A stretch of DNA of 64,000 bases from Epiperipatus broadwayi (Eukaryota > Onychophora > Udeonychophora > Euonychophora > Peripatidae): contig JAQFVV010012395.1 of the NCBI GenBank assembly GCA_028023455.1, positions 7,755,998 through 7,819,997 on the forward strand, read 5' to 3'. A program made the position numbers and the translations under genes. How positions within the stretch are numbered: position 1 is the stretch's first letter; the number at the start of each line of letters is the position of its first letter. This document shows, piece after piece, positions 20,675 to 33,600 of this stretch. The notes below the pieces were generated by a model that did not search any database, was not told where the DNA came from, and worked only from the letters and a program-made list of their open reading frames with translations.

Positions 20675-23600
20675 TGTACCAGTCAACATATTATGCACCA
20701 CCCAATCTAAAGTCGAAATCGGATTCAAACCCAGTCGAACCAAAGAATTAAATCCAAGACCAAACTGAATTTGAACCAATTCATGAGTTCAGATCAAACC
20801 TAATAGACAACACCTATGATGGTGCATGACTATGTGCCAAGGAACTAGCTCAATGGATATGAATATTTCAGAGACCCCTGCTCTGACTCTAGCTAATGCA
20901 TAATAAAAATGATTAAGGATATTTCTAAGTAAATTCATATATGTATGTTTGGGTTGCCAATAAAGACAGTGGGAATTAATATTTAAAATAATTAATAAAT
21001 AATGAAGAAAGTCAAACCAAGTATGTTATATAAAATATTTAATAATAAGTAAATATTTGTTCAAAATTTATGATAAGCATTAGATATTATCTCTAGTCTT
21101 TGGAGCGTAAATTACAATATAAGTAATGGAAGTCATATTAATATGCCAATAATTAAGATACAAGTGTGGAGGAATATATATATATCTATGCCCTGACAAG
21201 TAACCAAAGGTAAATAAAGGTATTTTACTTGGAAAGAAACTATGATTCTAATTTTATATAAGCAGGATGTGAGATTCATTTTAACAGATCCATAATCAAT
21301 TCATGAAAAGCATGATAAATGCTTAGGGCATAACTTCAATATTTAGCAAAGAACTTATTTAAAATTATAGATGAAAATAAACTTGTTTGATTTTAATGAA
21401 ATCAATTCATTACGATTTATAAGCATAATAGTGGGGCTTTATTGGAACCGAGAAGTAAAATTGTACTAATGCATTACAAGCAGTAAAAACAAATATGAAA
21501 CACAATGGCTTCTCTGTGATTTAAGAAGTAGAAGAGTGCCTTGCATTCAACAAGTCTTTTCTGCTCTGAAATAATCTGTGGAACACAGGGAAAGCCAGGT
21601 TGGGACACAGCCGCAAACCTTTGGTGTTCCAAATATAATGATGAGTGAGGGGGGAAATGATTTCTTCCTATATATTTAAAGTTATGATAATATCACCAAT
21701 ATGACAAACCTAAGGAGCAAGAGTGTGACTCACGTTAGCAACATTCAGAATAATGATGATGAAATGCTCATCATATTTAATTAAGAAAACCCAAATTATA
21801 TGAAGAATGCTTAATGTAATGACCTGATCATGTCAGATTAAAATCAAACTTGCTTGGAATAAAAGTGATTAACAGCAATTATATAATTATAATAATCATA
21901 CCCTAAATATCATGCCCTCCCTGAATATTAATATAAAATACAAAGTTGAAAATCAGAATATATTTACTTTATTCCCCTTATTGACCTTTAGTAAAACAAT
22001 TTAATATTATCAATATGAATAACTATTTGGTATAACTTCAAATAAATAGCCGGGAGCATAGGTTATAAAATGAGCTAATAACAATTATCAGCCATTGGTA
22101 AAATAGCAAACATTTAATAAATCCTTCAACTTGATAATTAGTAGAACCATATTAATTTAGTTCTAATGGACAATAATTAAAATATAAAATTTAATACAAT
22201 ATTATTTTCATAAAGTAAGTTTAACGAAAGAGATTATTATCGAGTTGAAAATATTATTGGCATATAATCAAAATAAATGATATTAATAATCATGCAAATA
22301 AATATATATGAAGTTAATTAAAATGAACTGCCATAATAAGAGAAAGGAAGTTAACAGAATATTAATTTTAAGACTAGAGATAATAATAGAGAATTACTCT
22401 ACAGAATTTAATACATTATAAAGTGAGGAGAAATTTTAAATAAAAATTAATTGAAAATATGATTTAAGGTAGAGTCCACAAACAGACCAGAAAGTTGTGG
22501 TTCGTAAAATAAAGATATTACCAATCATTCCATGGCTTGTTCATTAATTTATATGACAGACCGGTTGGGTTAGAAGACAACGTAGGTGCGCATTTAATTT
22601 AGGTGGATTGCATTTGTGGATTGGTTTCCTTAATATTTTGGCAGCTCACGATTGGTGTGGAAAGTTCTAATTTGGCAGCTACATTTTGAAGATTTTATGG
22701 GAACTTTGGGGTCCAGCAGTCAGATCCCTGAAGTTAGCCACGCACCACACTGAAAAGACTTAAAATTCACAATTAAAAGTGACATTGCTTCAGGTAGCAA
22801 CTCTTCTAAAAAAGTAATGGCTTTTTTTTTGTAAACTTTTCCGGGCTATTTATACTTTTCCTACAGTTTCCTGCCCATTCTGACTCTTATGCCTTTAGGT
22901 AAAGCTTTTAAATTATTACAAGTTAAAATTTTCTTTAATTGATTTCTGATCCATTCCTCTGATAAGACTTTCAAATCATTAACTTTGAATTCATTTTCTA
23001 TTTAGAAAATGAATTTGTAAAATCTGACATAAATGATTTTAATTAAGAACCGTCCTTACATTTTAAATTATCATTTTAACTAATTAATAAAAATTCCCCA
23101 TTGTCTTTGGGAAAGGATGATATGAAAGCTTATCGAAAGAATGTAGCTTTTAATCACATAAACTTGAACAAAATGGTAAAAGTAAAAATAAAACATTCCG
23201 ATGTAATGAAACACCCAGACCTGATCCATTTGGAATATTCAACCTCCAGCTGGAAAAGTTGCAGGCAAAGGACTTAATACTGGCCACTAAATTCTTATTC
23301 AAAAACACATGGGGCCTATATAGAAGGATTGCCCCATAAATGAGACACCTAACAACTTAGATGACAAGCGTTTCAATGGAATTCATATGAACCCCAACTA
23401 AAACAGCAGACTGTATCCATTGGCCTTACATGGCTTAAACAAGTGCATTAGTCACAATAAAATTTATTTAAAAACTATTCATAAATACATATGTACAATT
23501 CACGCAATTACAATATATATGTTTTCATTAATAATTTTATCATGAGGTTATTAAAAATATTAACAAGTTTAAACACAAAATAATTGGCTTTAACAAATGT

Positions 23601-24187
23601 TTAAATACTAATCTGTTTTAAATGAAACTAGCATGTATTGAATAGTATAAAGCCCCATTATATAAGGAAATATTCAATGTTAGTAAAAGGGTTTGAATTA
23701 ACCTACAGGTGGGATCTCATGAAGCTCGGATCGAACTTAGATCTGACTGCTTCAATATATATATATATATATATTTATAGTTCATTTATAGTTTGGGAGG
23801 AGTTTAAAGATTAAAATCTTATGTTTAGTTTGTCTTTAATAACTTTGTAAACTTGTTAGTTTATTAGCAAAATTTAATATCGTTTGCTTATTTAAAATTT
23901 CATGCTCTGTGTTTGAGTGGGTCTGTATTTCAATATTTAACATCGTTTAGCATACAACCTTAAAGTGGTATCATTTTAAGGTTTGCTATTATTGGATATA
24001 TATCTTTAAACAGAGGGCGTTACTGGATATTTGTAATTGTATAATGGTTTGTATATTATATATATATATATAATTAAAGAGTTATGAATAAGAATGTATT
24101 ACTTTTCACGAAACAGTGTTTATAATAATTTTTATCCCAAAATCTTGTATAATAAATATATTTATATATAATTTATCATAATTGCAG
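20675..24187. other. Upstream intronic or flanking sequence of the protease exon
   Basis: No coding exon was recognised. The left end (20675) looks like an element terminus, and another (AT)n run starts at 23755 after a CA dinucleotide. A noncoding element spanning 20675-23754 is therefore possible but unproven. A slightly GC-richer patch lies at about 22560-22760. A further (AT)n run at about 24056-24073 precedes the exon acceptor. Confidence 0.35.
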
Positions 24188-24347
24188 GGAGACAGTGGGG
24201 GAGGATTTTTTGTCCAAAGATCTGATGGCAAATGGGTGATTATGGGAGTAACAAGTTTTGGATTTCCGTGTGCAAAATCAAATCAGGCAGATGTCTTTGC
24301 TTATGTGCCATATTTTACAAATTGGATTCATAAAATAATTAGTCAAG
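24188..24347 (+). CDS. Trypsin-like serine protease, C-terminal exon
   Basis: This exon encodes the end of a chymotrypsin-fold (S1) protease domain. It opens at the GDSGG active-site motif, so the catalytic Ser is within the first three codons. A VTSFGFPCAKS strand follows (usual pattern VSWG.GCA), then an FTNWIHKII terminal helix. Splice signals fit: ATTGCAG before 24188 and AGTCAAG/GTAATG at 24347/24348, with phase 0 in and phase 1 out. By motif alignment the position-226 Gly is Asp (QADVF for KPGVY), which would alter the S1 pocket as in crab-collagenase-type enzymes. The His and Asp of the triad and residue 189 lie in exons not found here. The frame continues into the LDLa exon. Confidence 0.85.
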
Positions 24348-25138
24348 GTAATGTTTTAGTGTATAATACATAAATATGCATAAGTAAGTATGTATATTCT
24401 TTTTTATATTTTTATGTATATTCTTTTGAAGTCAAGGCATTACAAATAAGTAACACTATTTGATAATTATGCACAGTACATTGCCTTTTCCATCTTCTTA
24501 AAAATGGTAGAGCAAAATTTATTCTAGTATTTACATTTCTAAACCATAGCATAATTTATAATAAGCTTTATGATCATAAGATTTAATGTACAATCATGGT
24601 AGAATATCATTATTGTAAGCATTAATTATTTATGCATTTTAAGAGCTAATTAATAGAATTTAGCATTCCAAAAATTTAATCTTATACATTGAAATATTGA
24701 AATTAATTGTATTTAAGAGTTACAAAGTAATAGTAAACTATCACTAACAAATATCAACTATTTTAATTTGGTCAATGTTTAGTTGTGGTGATATCAATTC
24801 ATTGGAAAAAATTTACATATGTTATAAATAAATAATGGAAAGATTTGCAATATATTTTTTAGATGAATTTCTGCTTTGATCTAACCAGCATTTCAAGATG
24901 AAATTGTATTCCTACTAATAGTATTGATCTTACCTACCTTTGAAAAGAATGTGAAACGGCTTTTAACTTATTCTAATTAATCTGATTTGTTGAATTATTT
25001 CTAACTTATTATTTTAGCTTATTAATTGTTGTAGGTCAGATAATTATACATTATATGTAAAAATGAAAAACATGTGGTCATGTGATGTTTATTAACTTTT
25101 TGAATATTTTCCCTATTAAACAATCCTCTTTTATCAAG
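24348..25138 (+). other. Intron, first part
   Basis: AT-rich intron sequence after the protease exon. No feature was recognised. Confidence 0.4.
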
Positions 25139-25720
25139 TTATATCCAATCTTAATTAAAATCGAAAAACAAATCGTTTATCAGTTGTTGTCAAATGATTT
25201 GAATTCATCTTGTTGCCTTTAATTAGAATTGTCAATCGCAATTAAGATCGAAAACAAATCGTTTATCAGTTGTTGTCGAATGTTTTAAAATAGCTAAAAA
25301 TGGTATTTCAAGCCTTATCTGTTGAAAATATTTTGCTAATTAAATGCTGTTTTTAAAGGGATTACAGAGATAAGGTTGGTATATGAAATTGCATTCTGGG
25401 CGGTATTAAAATGTTATAAAAGGAACCACAGAACAAAAGGAGAGCTAGTTTACTTAGAGTTTACTTTCAGTTTTTAGTTGAGTTCAGAGGAGTTTTTAGT
25501 GAGTTGAGTTGAATTACTTAAGAAGCCAACACAAGTTCTGCATGATGAAGAGTGAGTAGTGGAATCTAGCACCTTTTTCTTCTCTCAAAGAACTGTCTAC
25601 CAGCCATCAAAATTCCATCTGACCCGCCATAAGAGATGATGTAGATTCGCCAACCTACCTGCTGCTATGCTGATATCTTAGGTAAAATCATGTAATTTAG
25701 AGCTGCCTTAATACGAACAT
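25139..25720 (+). promoter_or_regulatory. LTR-like promoter region
   Basis: Two tandem copies of a roughly 50-base sequence (about 25149-25203 and 25233-25285) share an ACAAATCGTTTATCAGTTGT core. A TATA-box-like TATAAAAGG follows at about 25416-25424, then a purine-rich possible leader. This upstream-repeat plus TATA layout resembles the U3-R part of an LTR. No second copy lies in the window, so a solo LTR ending near 27664 is a guess. Confidence 0.3.
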
Positions 25721-26336
25721 TCACGGGTGATTTATAATTTGTAGCTAAATTAATTCATAGATCCATTGCTGATGTTTTGCTAGTTTTGCTCGTAAACTCT
25801 CTCTATAATCCTTTATTAATACTTATGTAATTCTAAATATACGTTTGCTTTCATGCTTAATTTATGTTTATATAACTTTATACGTATCAATTAAATGTAT
25901 ACAATTTATTTTGTTTAATATATATATTATTTTCTCTAATATGTCGGTATCAATCAATCTCACGACTGTAATTAAATTCATTAGTAAAATTATATTCATT
26001 TGTTTATTTAAAATAGAAATCATTCGCCAGGTTGGTTGTATACTTAAAAGTATTTTATCGTGGATGCTTATTTTATTTTGTTGTGTAATTGCCCTTATAA
26101 AAGATTGCGACACCTAATATAAAATTCTACCTTTTCTTACCATTGCCTGAACGGCTAATTCTTTAGTTAATACGTATATGAGAATCAAATTCAAATATAA
26201 ATTTTATTAGCTTAATAATATAAATAAAAGTTATTATTCATTATGATTTGTTAAATGACTCAGAATTGAAAACAGATTATTGTGCAAGAGGTTAGACCCT
26301 TTTCCAAACTTTAAGTAATAATATAAAATTATATAA

Positions 26337-26687
26337 ATGTTGCTGGCATACATTTTCTTTTATTCTGATATTTTATCTTTCCATTTCTTGATTGCTTTGT
26401 CATTGAGGCGTCGGAAGTATGAAGCTCCCGTCCTACTTTTCAAAATCGTTCGTTCAGAGACACTACTCTCTGTGGAATGTAAGGTTTATGAGGATTATGT
26501 GCTGCAGATGGCAGTACATAATGATCTGAGGTCTCAAATTCAGCCTCTCATTCGATATCGCTTCGTCAGAATGCGCAGACATATCAAATCTAAGTTCGTA
26601 TCAAATATTCTTTTAAATGATAAAATATCCAATCGCCATGAGGCCTTATTCCGTTATTGTATGCTAGTACCGTTAATTTGCTTTTGA
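26337..26687 (+). other. Unrecognised 116-codon open frame
   Basis: This frame lies in a GC- and CpG-richer patch (26400-26660) than its surroundings. After a hydrophobic N-terminal stretch it has a basic part with RRRK and RFVRMRRH segments. I recognise no domain, and no splice or start context supports expression. It may be part of the putative LTR ending near 27664 or simply a chance frame. Confidence 0.2.
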
Positions 26688-27419
26688 ATTTGATCATCCG
26701 TCCGTCTAATCCTAGTAAGTCGCAATGATGTGTTAAAGATAATGATTCATTTCGTAAAAATACATTTAGTTCATTGAGTTAAGATGCTTTCTTTTAAAAA
26801 CCGTTATCGATTCCTATAGACGTAAATCTAATTTATATTAATGATTGCATAACTTACTCTCATAAATAAAGCACATTGTTTGTTTCTTATTTCTAAAAGA
26901 CGTCTTTGCCAAACAATGCGAATAAAAGTATAAATAATGGTTCTCCTAAGAAATACATGATTGAAATCATATATTTTGCCCGTTATCAAATAAATCATTT
27001 ACTGTTAAAACTGTCACGATCTTTTATATTTATTTTCGGCATCCACAACGCTCCATAGCAAAAGTTTTCTTTAATTAGCTTATTAACTCCGCATAAGTTA
27101 TAAAACACTATAAAATTGTATCTGTAAAATTATATTTATTAAATGAGTGATAGAGGGGATTTTATACAACAAATTCCCAAGTCTTGTAGATAAACAATAT
27201 TGTCCCAAGCGTGAAACTATTTGGTAAAATATACATACGTTTCCTAAATCATTTGTAATATATATATGCGTTTGTTTAATATTTAATAAATATATCTATT
27301 TCATGTAAATCCTGGTTTGTTTTTGAATTATTATTTTTTAGTTAATATTTAGAACTATTTTCTTTAGCTAAGAGCTTGACATTAATAAATAACTATAATA
27401 ATGTAATAACTGGGCTACT

Positions 27420-27664
27420 CCAATCTCAATCATCATCATCAGTCTGATCTTATGCTCTACCGCTTTGCTTATGGGCACAGATTTAAAATAATTTTACTGT
27501 GTCATCAGGATTGTTGTTCATTGGGTCAGAGATTCGAAGAATAGGCAAACAGGTTAAAATTCAGGATTGCTCCAGACCTGTGTATCTCGAGCATGATCGG
27601 ATTCAAGGTACTTTTGCTTAGGATTTGAATCTTGTTAAGTGAGCATACTATTTTGACCGGTACA
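27420..27664 (-). repeat. Element terminus abutting (AT)n
   Basis: The segment ends TTTTGACCGGTACA directly against an (AT)n run starting at 27665. Its reverse complement matches the first 25 or so bases at 20675 with about four differences. It also shares the GGTACA end of the large LTR. It is probably the end of a transposable element, possibly a solo LTR; the element's other end is not defined. Confidence 0.4.
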
Positions 27665-28064
27665 ATATATATATATAATACTATACAAAACATAAAATAA
27701 TAACTAATAACTGTCTACCATATTTGCTGCAATAGACAATTCTTATGGCAGTCAACTGAAATAAAATTAAGTATACAATAATACTTAATTTCCACCAGCC
27801 ATACATTATTATATATAAAAATAGATGTTATTAGTTATCACATAACATTGCATTATTCCAGTAGCATTATCTGAGAAACAAACACAAAATCTGAATAAAG
27901 TAACCCAAGTAAAAGGTAAGCTTTTTTCTATGCTCTTTCATTGAGATTTTATGTTTGTTTCTCAAGTTAATCTTGCTGAAATAATATAATGGTTAAGTGA
28001 TAATAGTTAAGATATGCTTTTACATATTTTAATTTCAGCTAGTAATATTCAATGGTTCTATTAC

Positions 28065-28067
<3 letters not shown>

Positions 28068-28134
<67 letters not shown>
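28068..28134. repeat. (TA)33 microsatellite
   Basis: An uninterrupted AT dinucleotide run that forms the left border of the 28135-37300 element block. The block's right border is another AT run. Confidence 0.95.
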
Positions 28135-28137
<3 letters not shown>

Positions 28138-28905
28138 GCCATTACAATTTGGTCACTAGCCAAATTTATAGTAATGTGCATGTAGAAAAGGTAAACCAAA
28201 AATCATCATCACAATTTTATATAACCATAAAAGAAGCTGTAGGGCATCCAAGTTCAAACCCTACAAGGTCCAGTTCTAAAAGCTTTAAACAGAGAAAGAA
28301 TGGGTCAACAATTACATGCTTTACTTGTTTGTGTGTTGATAGAAAGGTAATACACACATTTAAACTATTTAATATTTAATATTTCTTTAAAAAGCAAAGT
28401 TATAATGCATACATATAGGCAATGTATGTGTAAATTATTTAATTGTTTATATTACAAATATTAAACATTTTTAACTTTCTTTAAAACTAACCTATGCTTG
28501 ATCAATTCTAATATTTTATTCTATACTTTTATTTTGCTTTTCTTTAATTATAAGTGGGATTTAAAAGTTACAGATTTAATTAAATAATTGGGTTATAATT
28601 ACTAAGCTAGCAATCATATTATTTAAGGTTAGTTTATGAATGATTTGAAAGAATGAAGGATGTGTGTACATTACATACAAAAATTTACATTTCCTAAATA
28701 TTGAAAGAAAAGGAAGTATTAAATCTGTCAAATTATTTTTTTTGTACAATTTTTTGTTAAAAGAGGAAATCTGTTTAATCAGATATCGATCTTTGTAGCA
28801 ATTTTTTTTTGTAAATGATTGTTTCACTTTGGAAGCTTATAATGGGTCAGAGCTCTAATTGTCTTATCTCAAGATCTAAAGAAGGAAGCTCAAAGATTTG
28901 AAGTG

Positions 28906-29238
28906 TTACCTGGATGTTAAAAAGAAAGAAAAAAAGAAAAGAAAGGAAATAAGGATTGAGTCTATTATTTCTCTCCAGATTCTATTATCTTCTAGCATAC
29001 TTTTAAGCATCTGCATTATTTTGTCCATGTCTGATGGTGCCATCTTTGCTGTCTGAGCCTGGCCCACTTCTGGCTTCTCATCTACCATTTCTGTACTTGA
29101 GGCCTTATTATTGCTATTGACTTTAGAGGCATTTTCCTCTATTTCCTCTTCTTCAGGATAAAAATGATCACTGATCCCTGGGATTGGGGCACCTTCCTCT
29201 TCCATAACCTCTTCCATACTATAATTTAGTTCACTCAT
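28906..29238 (-). pseudogene. Acidic gag-like N-terminal fragment
   Basis: A 110-codon minus frame begins MSELNYSMEE and is strongly acidic for about 45 residues. It then has a predicted helix (MDKIMQMLKSMLEDNRIWREI) like the coiled-coil start of Ty3-type gag proteins, including the one at 9204. The last about 18 residues come from a pyrimidine-rich tract in the 830-bp end module and are not protein-like. No capsid domain follows. This is either a truncated retrotransposon gag or an unrelated acidic frame. Confidence 0.35.
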
Positions 29239-29783
29239 GTTATAAAACTATATATATCCCATCTGTACTTCCCTGACCATCAAAAATCTACACATCTTCT
29301 CCCTGTCTGACACCTATTCTGACCAACTGACTGATTTGATTTTCACCTTATTATGCATTTACAAATACAACAAACAAAAAAAAAATTTAATATCCTTATT
29401 TAATGAACTACACAACAATAATCTATATAGTGCATGTCTGTCTGTAATAGCCCAAATTATACATTCATCCATTCTCCCAGAAATCCGACAGATATTGACA
29501 GTCCACAGAATGACTAGCAGTTCACAATCTTGAGATAAATAAAAGAATTCAGTCACAACACTATAATCACACAATGCATCACGAGCACTCAGAAGATCAT
29601 CCCAATTCGATCACTATTAACTACCACAACCCTTGATTGAATGAAGCAAACTCTGTTGCAATAAAAGATGTATTTTAAGTCTTAGGGGCTAAAGTAGATA
29701 AACAATGCCTTGCTCTCTCTCTTGGAGTCTTATGTGGCAAGTATCAAGGAATGCCCTGCTTATTATAGACTACAAAAACGAAA

Positions 29784-29998
29784 CCTTGCTCTCTCTCTCT
29801 TGGAGACTTATAGGCTGATATCATGGCAGGACTACTGTTAACTGCTTCATGATAAAATAAGAATAACATATAAACTTGATTGGAAAACTATGCCGTGCTC
29901 TCTCTCTTGGAGACTTATAGGCTGGTATCATGGCAGGTCTGCTGTTAACTGCTTCATGATAAAATAAAGATAACATATAAATTGGGTTGGAGCAGTGA
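29784..29998. repeat. 107-bp tandem duplication
   Basis: Two adjacent copies (about 29784-29890 and 29892-29998) share a GCTCTCTCTCTTGGAGACTT core and an AACTGCTTCATGATAAAATA segment. A more diverged third copy of the CTCTCTCT part lies near 29710. This is recent local slippage or an element-internal minisatellite. Confidence 0.7.
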
Positions 29999-30639
29999 AT
30001 GGGTTTGATCATTCATAAGTTACACGAAATACACAGCATTCTCAAGGCAATGACAAAACTCTCCACCCATCATCAAAACTGCAATCTAACCAACCAAACT
30101 CCAACGATCAACCATCCAATCAAACCTCTAAAATCATAGACTTTTTACAAAATGAACTCCCCAAACACACATGAGACTACTATTCCATAATTCATCACTA
30201 TTACTATGCCTATCCTATCTGGCAATAAATTATTTTAATGTTCCACAAAAAAAAATCTATTATTTATTTCACCTTTGTCTTAAGTTGTGATATTCATCTC
30301 TATTTTCAAAATTGATAAAACAAAACTAAGCTGTTTTATGGCTGTACCCATTTTATCATCATCAATGAAAAATTAAATCATATTAAACATCATCATCTAA
30401 AATAAGACTGTTTGGCCAAGAAAATTTTGTAAGACAAAAAAAAAATTTTTACTGAAAAAAAAAATTTTACTAAAAAAAATTTCTCTATTTTTAACCACAC
30501 ATCTCCCATCATTCTATAGACTCTCTTTTTCAGGTATATGGCAAAATATCAGGCCCCAGTTGGGTGTCCATTGTAACATAATGAAAGGTCGCTCAAATAA
30601 TTATAGATGGTTACAATATAACTGTTACCATATAAGTGA

Positions 30640-33600
30640 AGGAGTTCAAATATCAAGAATTATAAGCAAATTATTATAGCAATGTATTATAACTCAGGTA
30701 TACAGACAGTAGATCTTATCCACTTTCATTTCTTGGTTTGATGTTAAGTGCATGTTTAAACAAATACTAAGTGAATATGGTCTAGCAGGGCGCCACTAGA
30801 TTATCTGAATCTAGACACGGTTATATCTGATAACCTTTCACATGTACCGGGTTTGAATCCCTTCTTGGTACTTTATTTATAATAAAATGGAAGATTTTGC
30901 TTTTTGAGCCATATCACTATAAGCACTAATATTTAGGTAAAAGTAAAACATCTTTAAACCAAAGTGGAGTATATTAGACATAAATCATTTCTCAGATCTT
31001 AGCATAACAAATGTGTTTCAATAGTTTTGTAAGTTTACTAGCTCAGATTATATATAACTAATTTAGGATGGCAATTCACTCATCCTTGCATGAAATAGAT
31101 GATGGGATGTGGTTATAATAATACTAAGAAATCACTAAATATTATAAAATCAATATTTATTTATGGCCTTTAAACAGTTAAACAGCTCATTAATTAAAAC
31201 GTTGATGACGATGATGATGATGATAATAATAACGATAATGACAAGGGTTTCAACTACAGCTCTAGGACTAAGCCTAAACATAAAACTAATTTTTATAAAG
31301 AAATTCATAATTATTGCTTAATTTTAGCATATTTACTTATATCTTAAATAACTAATATTCAACCATTGATGATGATGAATAATCACACTTAACAAAGACT
31401 ACACTTAATGAAATATATACGCCTCGTTTAATAAAACAAACTAATATTTATTACTACATTTCTAACATATACATAAAAATTTCTAGATAAATATGAAAAT
31501 TGACATGAATAATAATAATAATAATTGATTATATAACAATCCTCAGATTAATTTTAAGTTCTTCCCCCTTTCCCTTCAAATGTATTTTGTATTAAGTTGG
31601 ACGTCACATTGACCATGATTTTCACTCCATGAGAAAAGTATTTCAAGAAAAAAAATATTATCTGCTCATTAGCACACATACTTTAAAAATCCAACATGTA
31701 AATAGAATGTAAAAAAAAATGTTAGTAGAATTGAAAGAGCAAGTTTTAGAAACAAGTTTTAAATTATTTTCTCCCCCCTCTCTTCTACCTCTGAAATGCT
31801 ATACTTAATGAAACAAACTAATCTAATATTCTAACACTACTTGTTACTCCACATTCAATCGCAATTATACACATATAAAATATCATTATGTATGTGCGTG
31901 TTTTATCCCATGATAACAAAATATTATTTAAAACCAAAATAATAATATATTAGTTAAAACTAAAATCATAATACCATAAAAAAAAATTGTTTTACACATT
32001 AATATTTTTCATAACTGTAAAATTAATAAACAAATAATTTTCATACATTCAAGATCATTTATGAAGCTCAAAGTTATTATTAGTAAGACATTCTTGTTTT
32101 TAATCGATCTGAATAGTCTTTAAAGGTTCTTTAAATAAAATATACCACTTTATTGCTAAAATGTTTATTAAGACTGATATCATAAAGAAAATAGATATAA
32201 AAAGTCATATTACCGATCTTTTGTTTGTGGCGAATTTCCAAGGGTTCAAACTTGTCTTGTATAAGGTTTATATTTCTGCAGCTACCATTTCCGTCTTACT
32301 GGGAACAATCTCTTTCTTGAGGTGTATAACTATTTGATGATGGTGACTCTATTGAGGTTATTTGCTTTAGTGGATAATTTGGAAATCATTATATTAATTT
32401 TTCTTCTCTTCCTGTCAAGCATGTGGATGAAATACAGCAGTTGTTTTCACATTTGTAAATTTTCTTGAGTTTAAAATCAGTTGTTGTAACAATTAATTGG
32501 ACTTGATGATTAATATTTATCAGTAGATTAATTCATCTTCTTTGAATGCAGGTGAATGCTTTCTTCCTTCTATTAAAAACATCTTATTTCTCTGGTCAGT
32601 TGAAAGGTGTAGAATATTATTTTAGACACAACATCTTTTCTTTCCTATGTGATGTGCAGCTTCCTCCAGATGGTCAGCAAAAAATGGGACATACATATAA
32701 TTTTTCTAGCCAGCCATTTCTTATATTTTCAACATTCAATTTGATAGTTTAATAATCTGAATCAATCACAATAATCATAATAATAATTCAAGACAGCTTT
32801 TTATATCCAATTTTTAGCTAACTTAACCAATCAGAGATAGCATCACTTGCTATTTTTGGACAAATTTGTTTTAATTAGATCTCTAATTTATTTTCAACTA
32901 AATTATTTTTCAACTGAAAAGTTTAATCCTTTTTCCAGACACTTTTGTTTAAAAAAAAATAGACTCAATCCTTATTTCCTTTCTTTTCTTTTTTTTTTTT
33001 TTCTTTCTTTTTAACATCCAGGTAACACTTCAAATCTTTGAGCTTCCTTCTTTAGATCTTGAGATAAGACAATTAGAGCTCTGACCCATTATAAGCTTCC
33101 AAAGTGAAACAATCATTTACAAAAAAAATTGCTACAAAGATCGATATCTGATTAAACAGATTTCCTCTTTTAACAAAAAATTGTACAAAAAAAATAATTT
33201 GACAGATTTAATACTTCCTTTTCTTTCAATATTTAGGAAATGTAAATTTTTGTATGTAATGTACACACATCCTTCATTCTTTCAAATCATTCATAAACTA
33301 ACCTTAAATAATATGATTGCTAGCTTAGTAATTATAACCCAATTATTTAATTAAATCTGTAACTTTTAAATCCCACTTATAATTAAAGAAAAGCAAAATA
33401 AAAGTATAGAATAAAATATTAGAATTGATCAAGCATAGGTTAGTTTTAAAGAAAGTTAAAAATGTTTAATATTTGAAATATAAAACAATTAAATAATTTA
33501 CACATACATTGCCTATATGTATGCATTATAACTTTGCTTTTTAAAGAAAAATTAAATATTAAATAGTTTAAATGTGTGTATTACCTTTCTATCAACACAC

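Noticed and set aside
27420-27450. CTGATGATGATGATT on the minus strand as another hammerhead box
   Set aside because: It is a trinucleotide run with no GAAA or stem partners nearby.
31205-31240. ATG/GAT trinucleotide arrays as CRISPR-like or regulatory repeats
   Set aside because: Simple microsatellites in animal DNA, without spacers.
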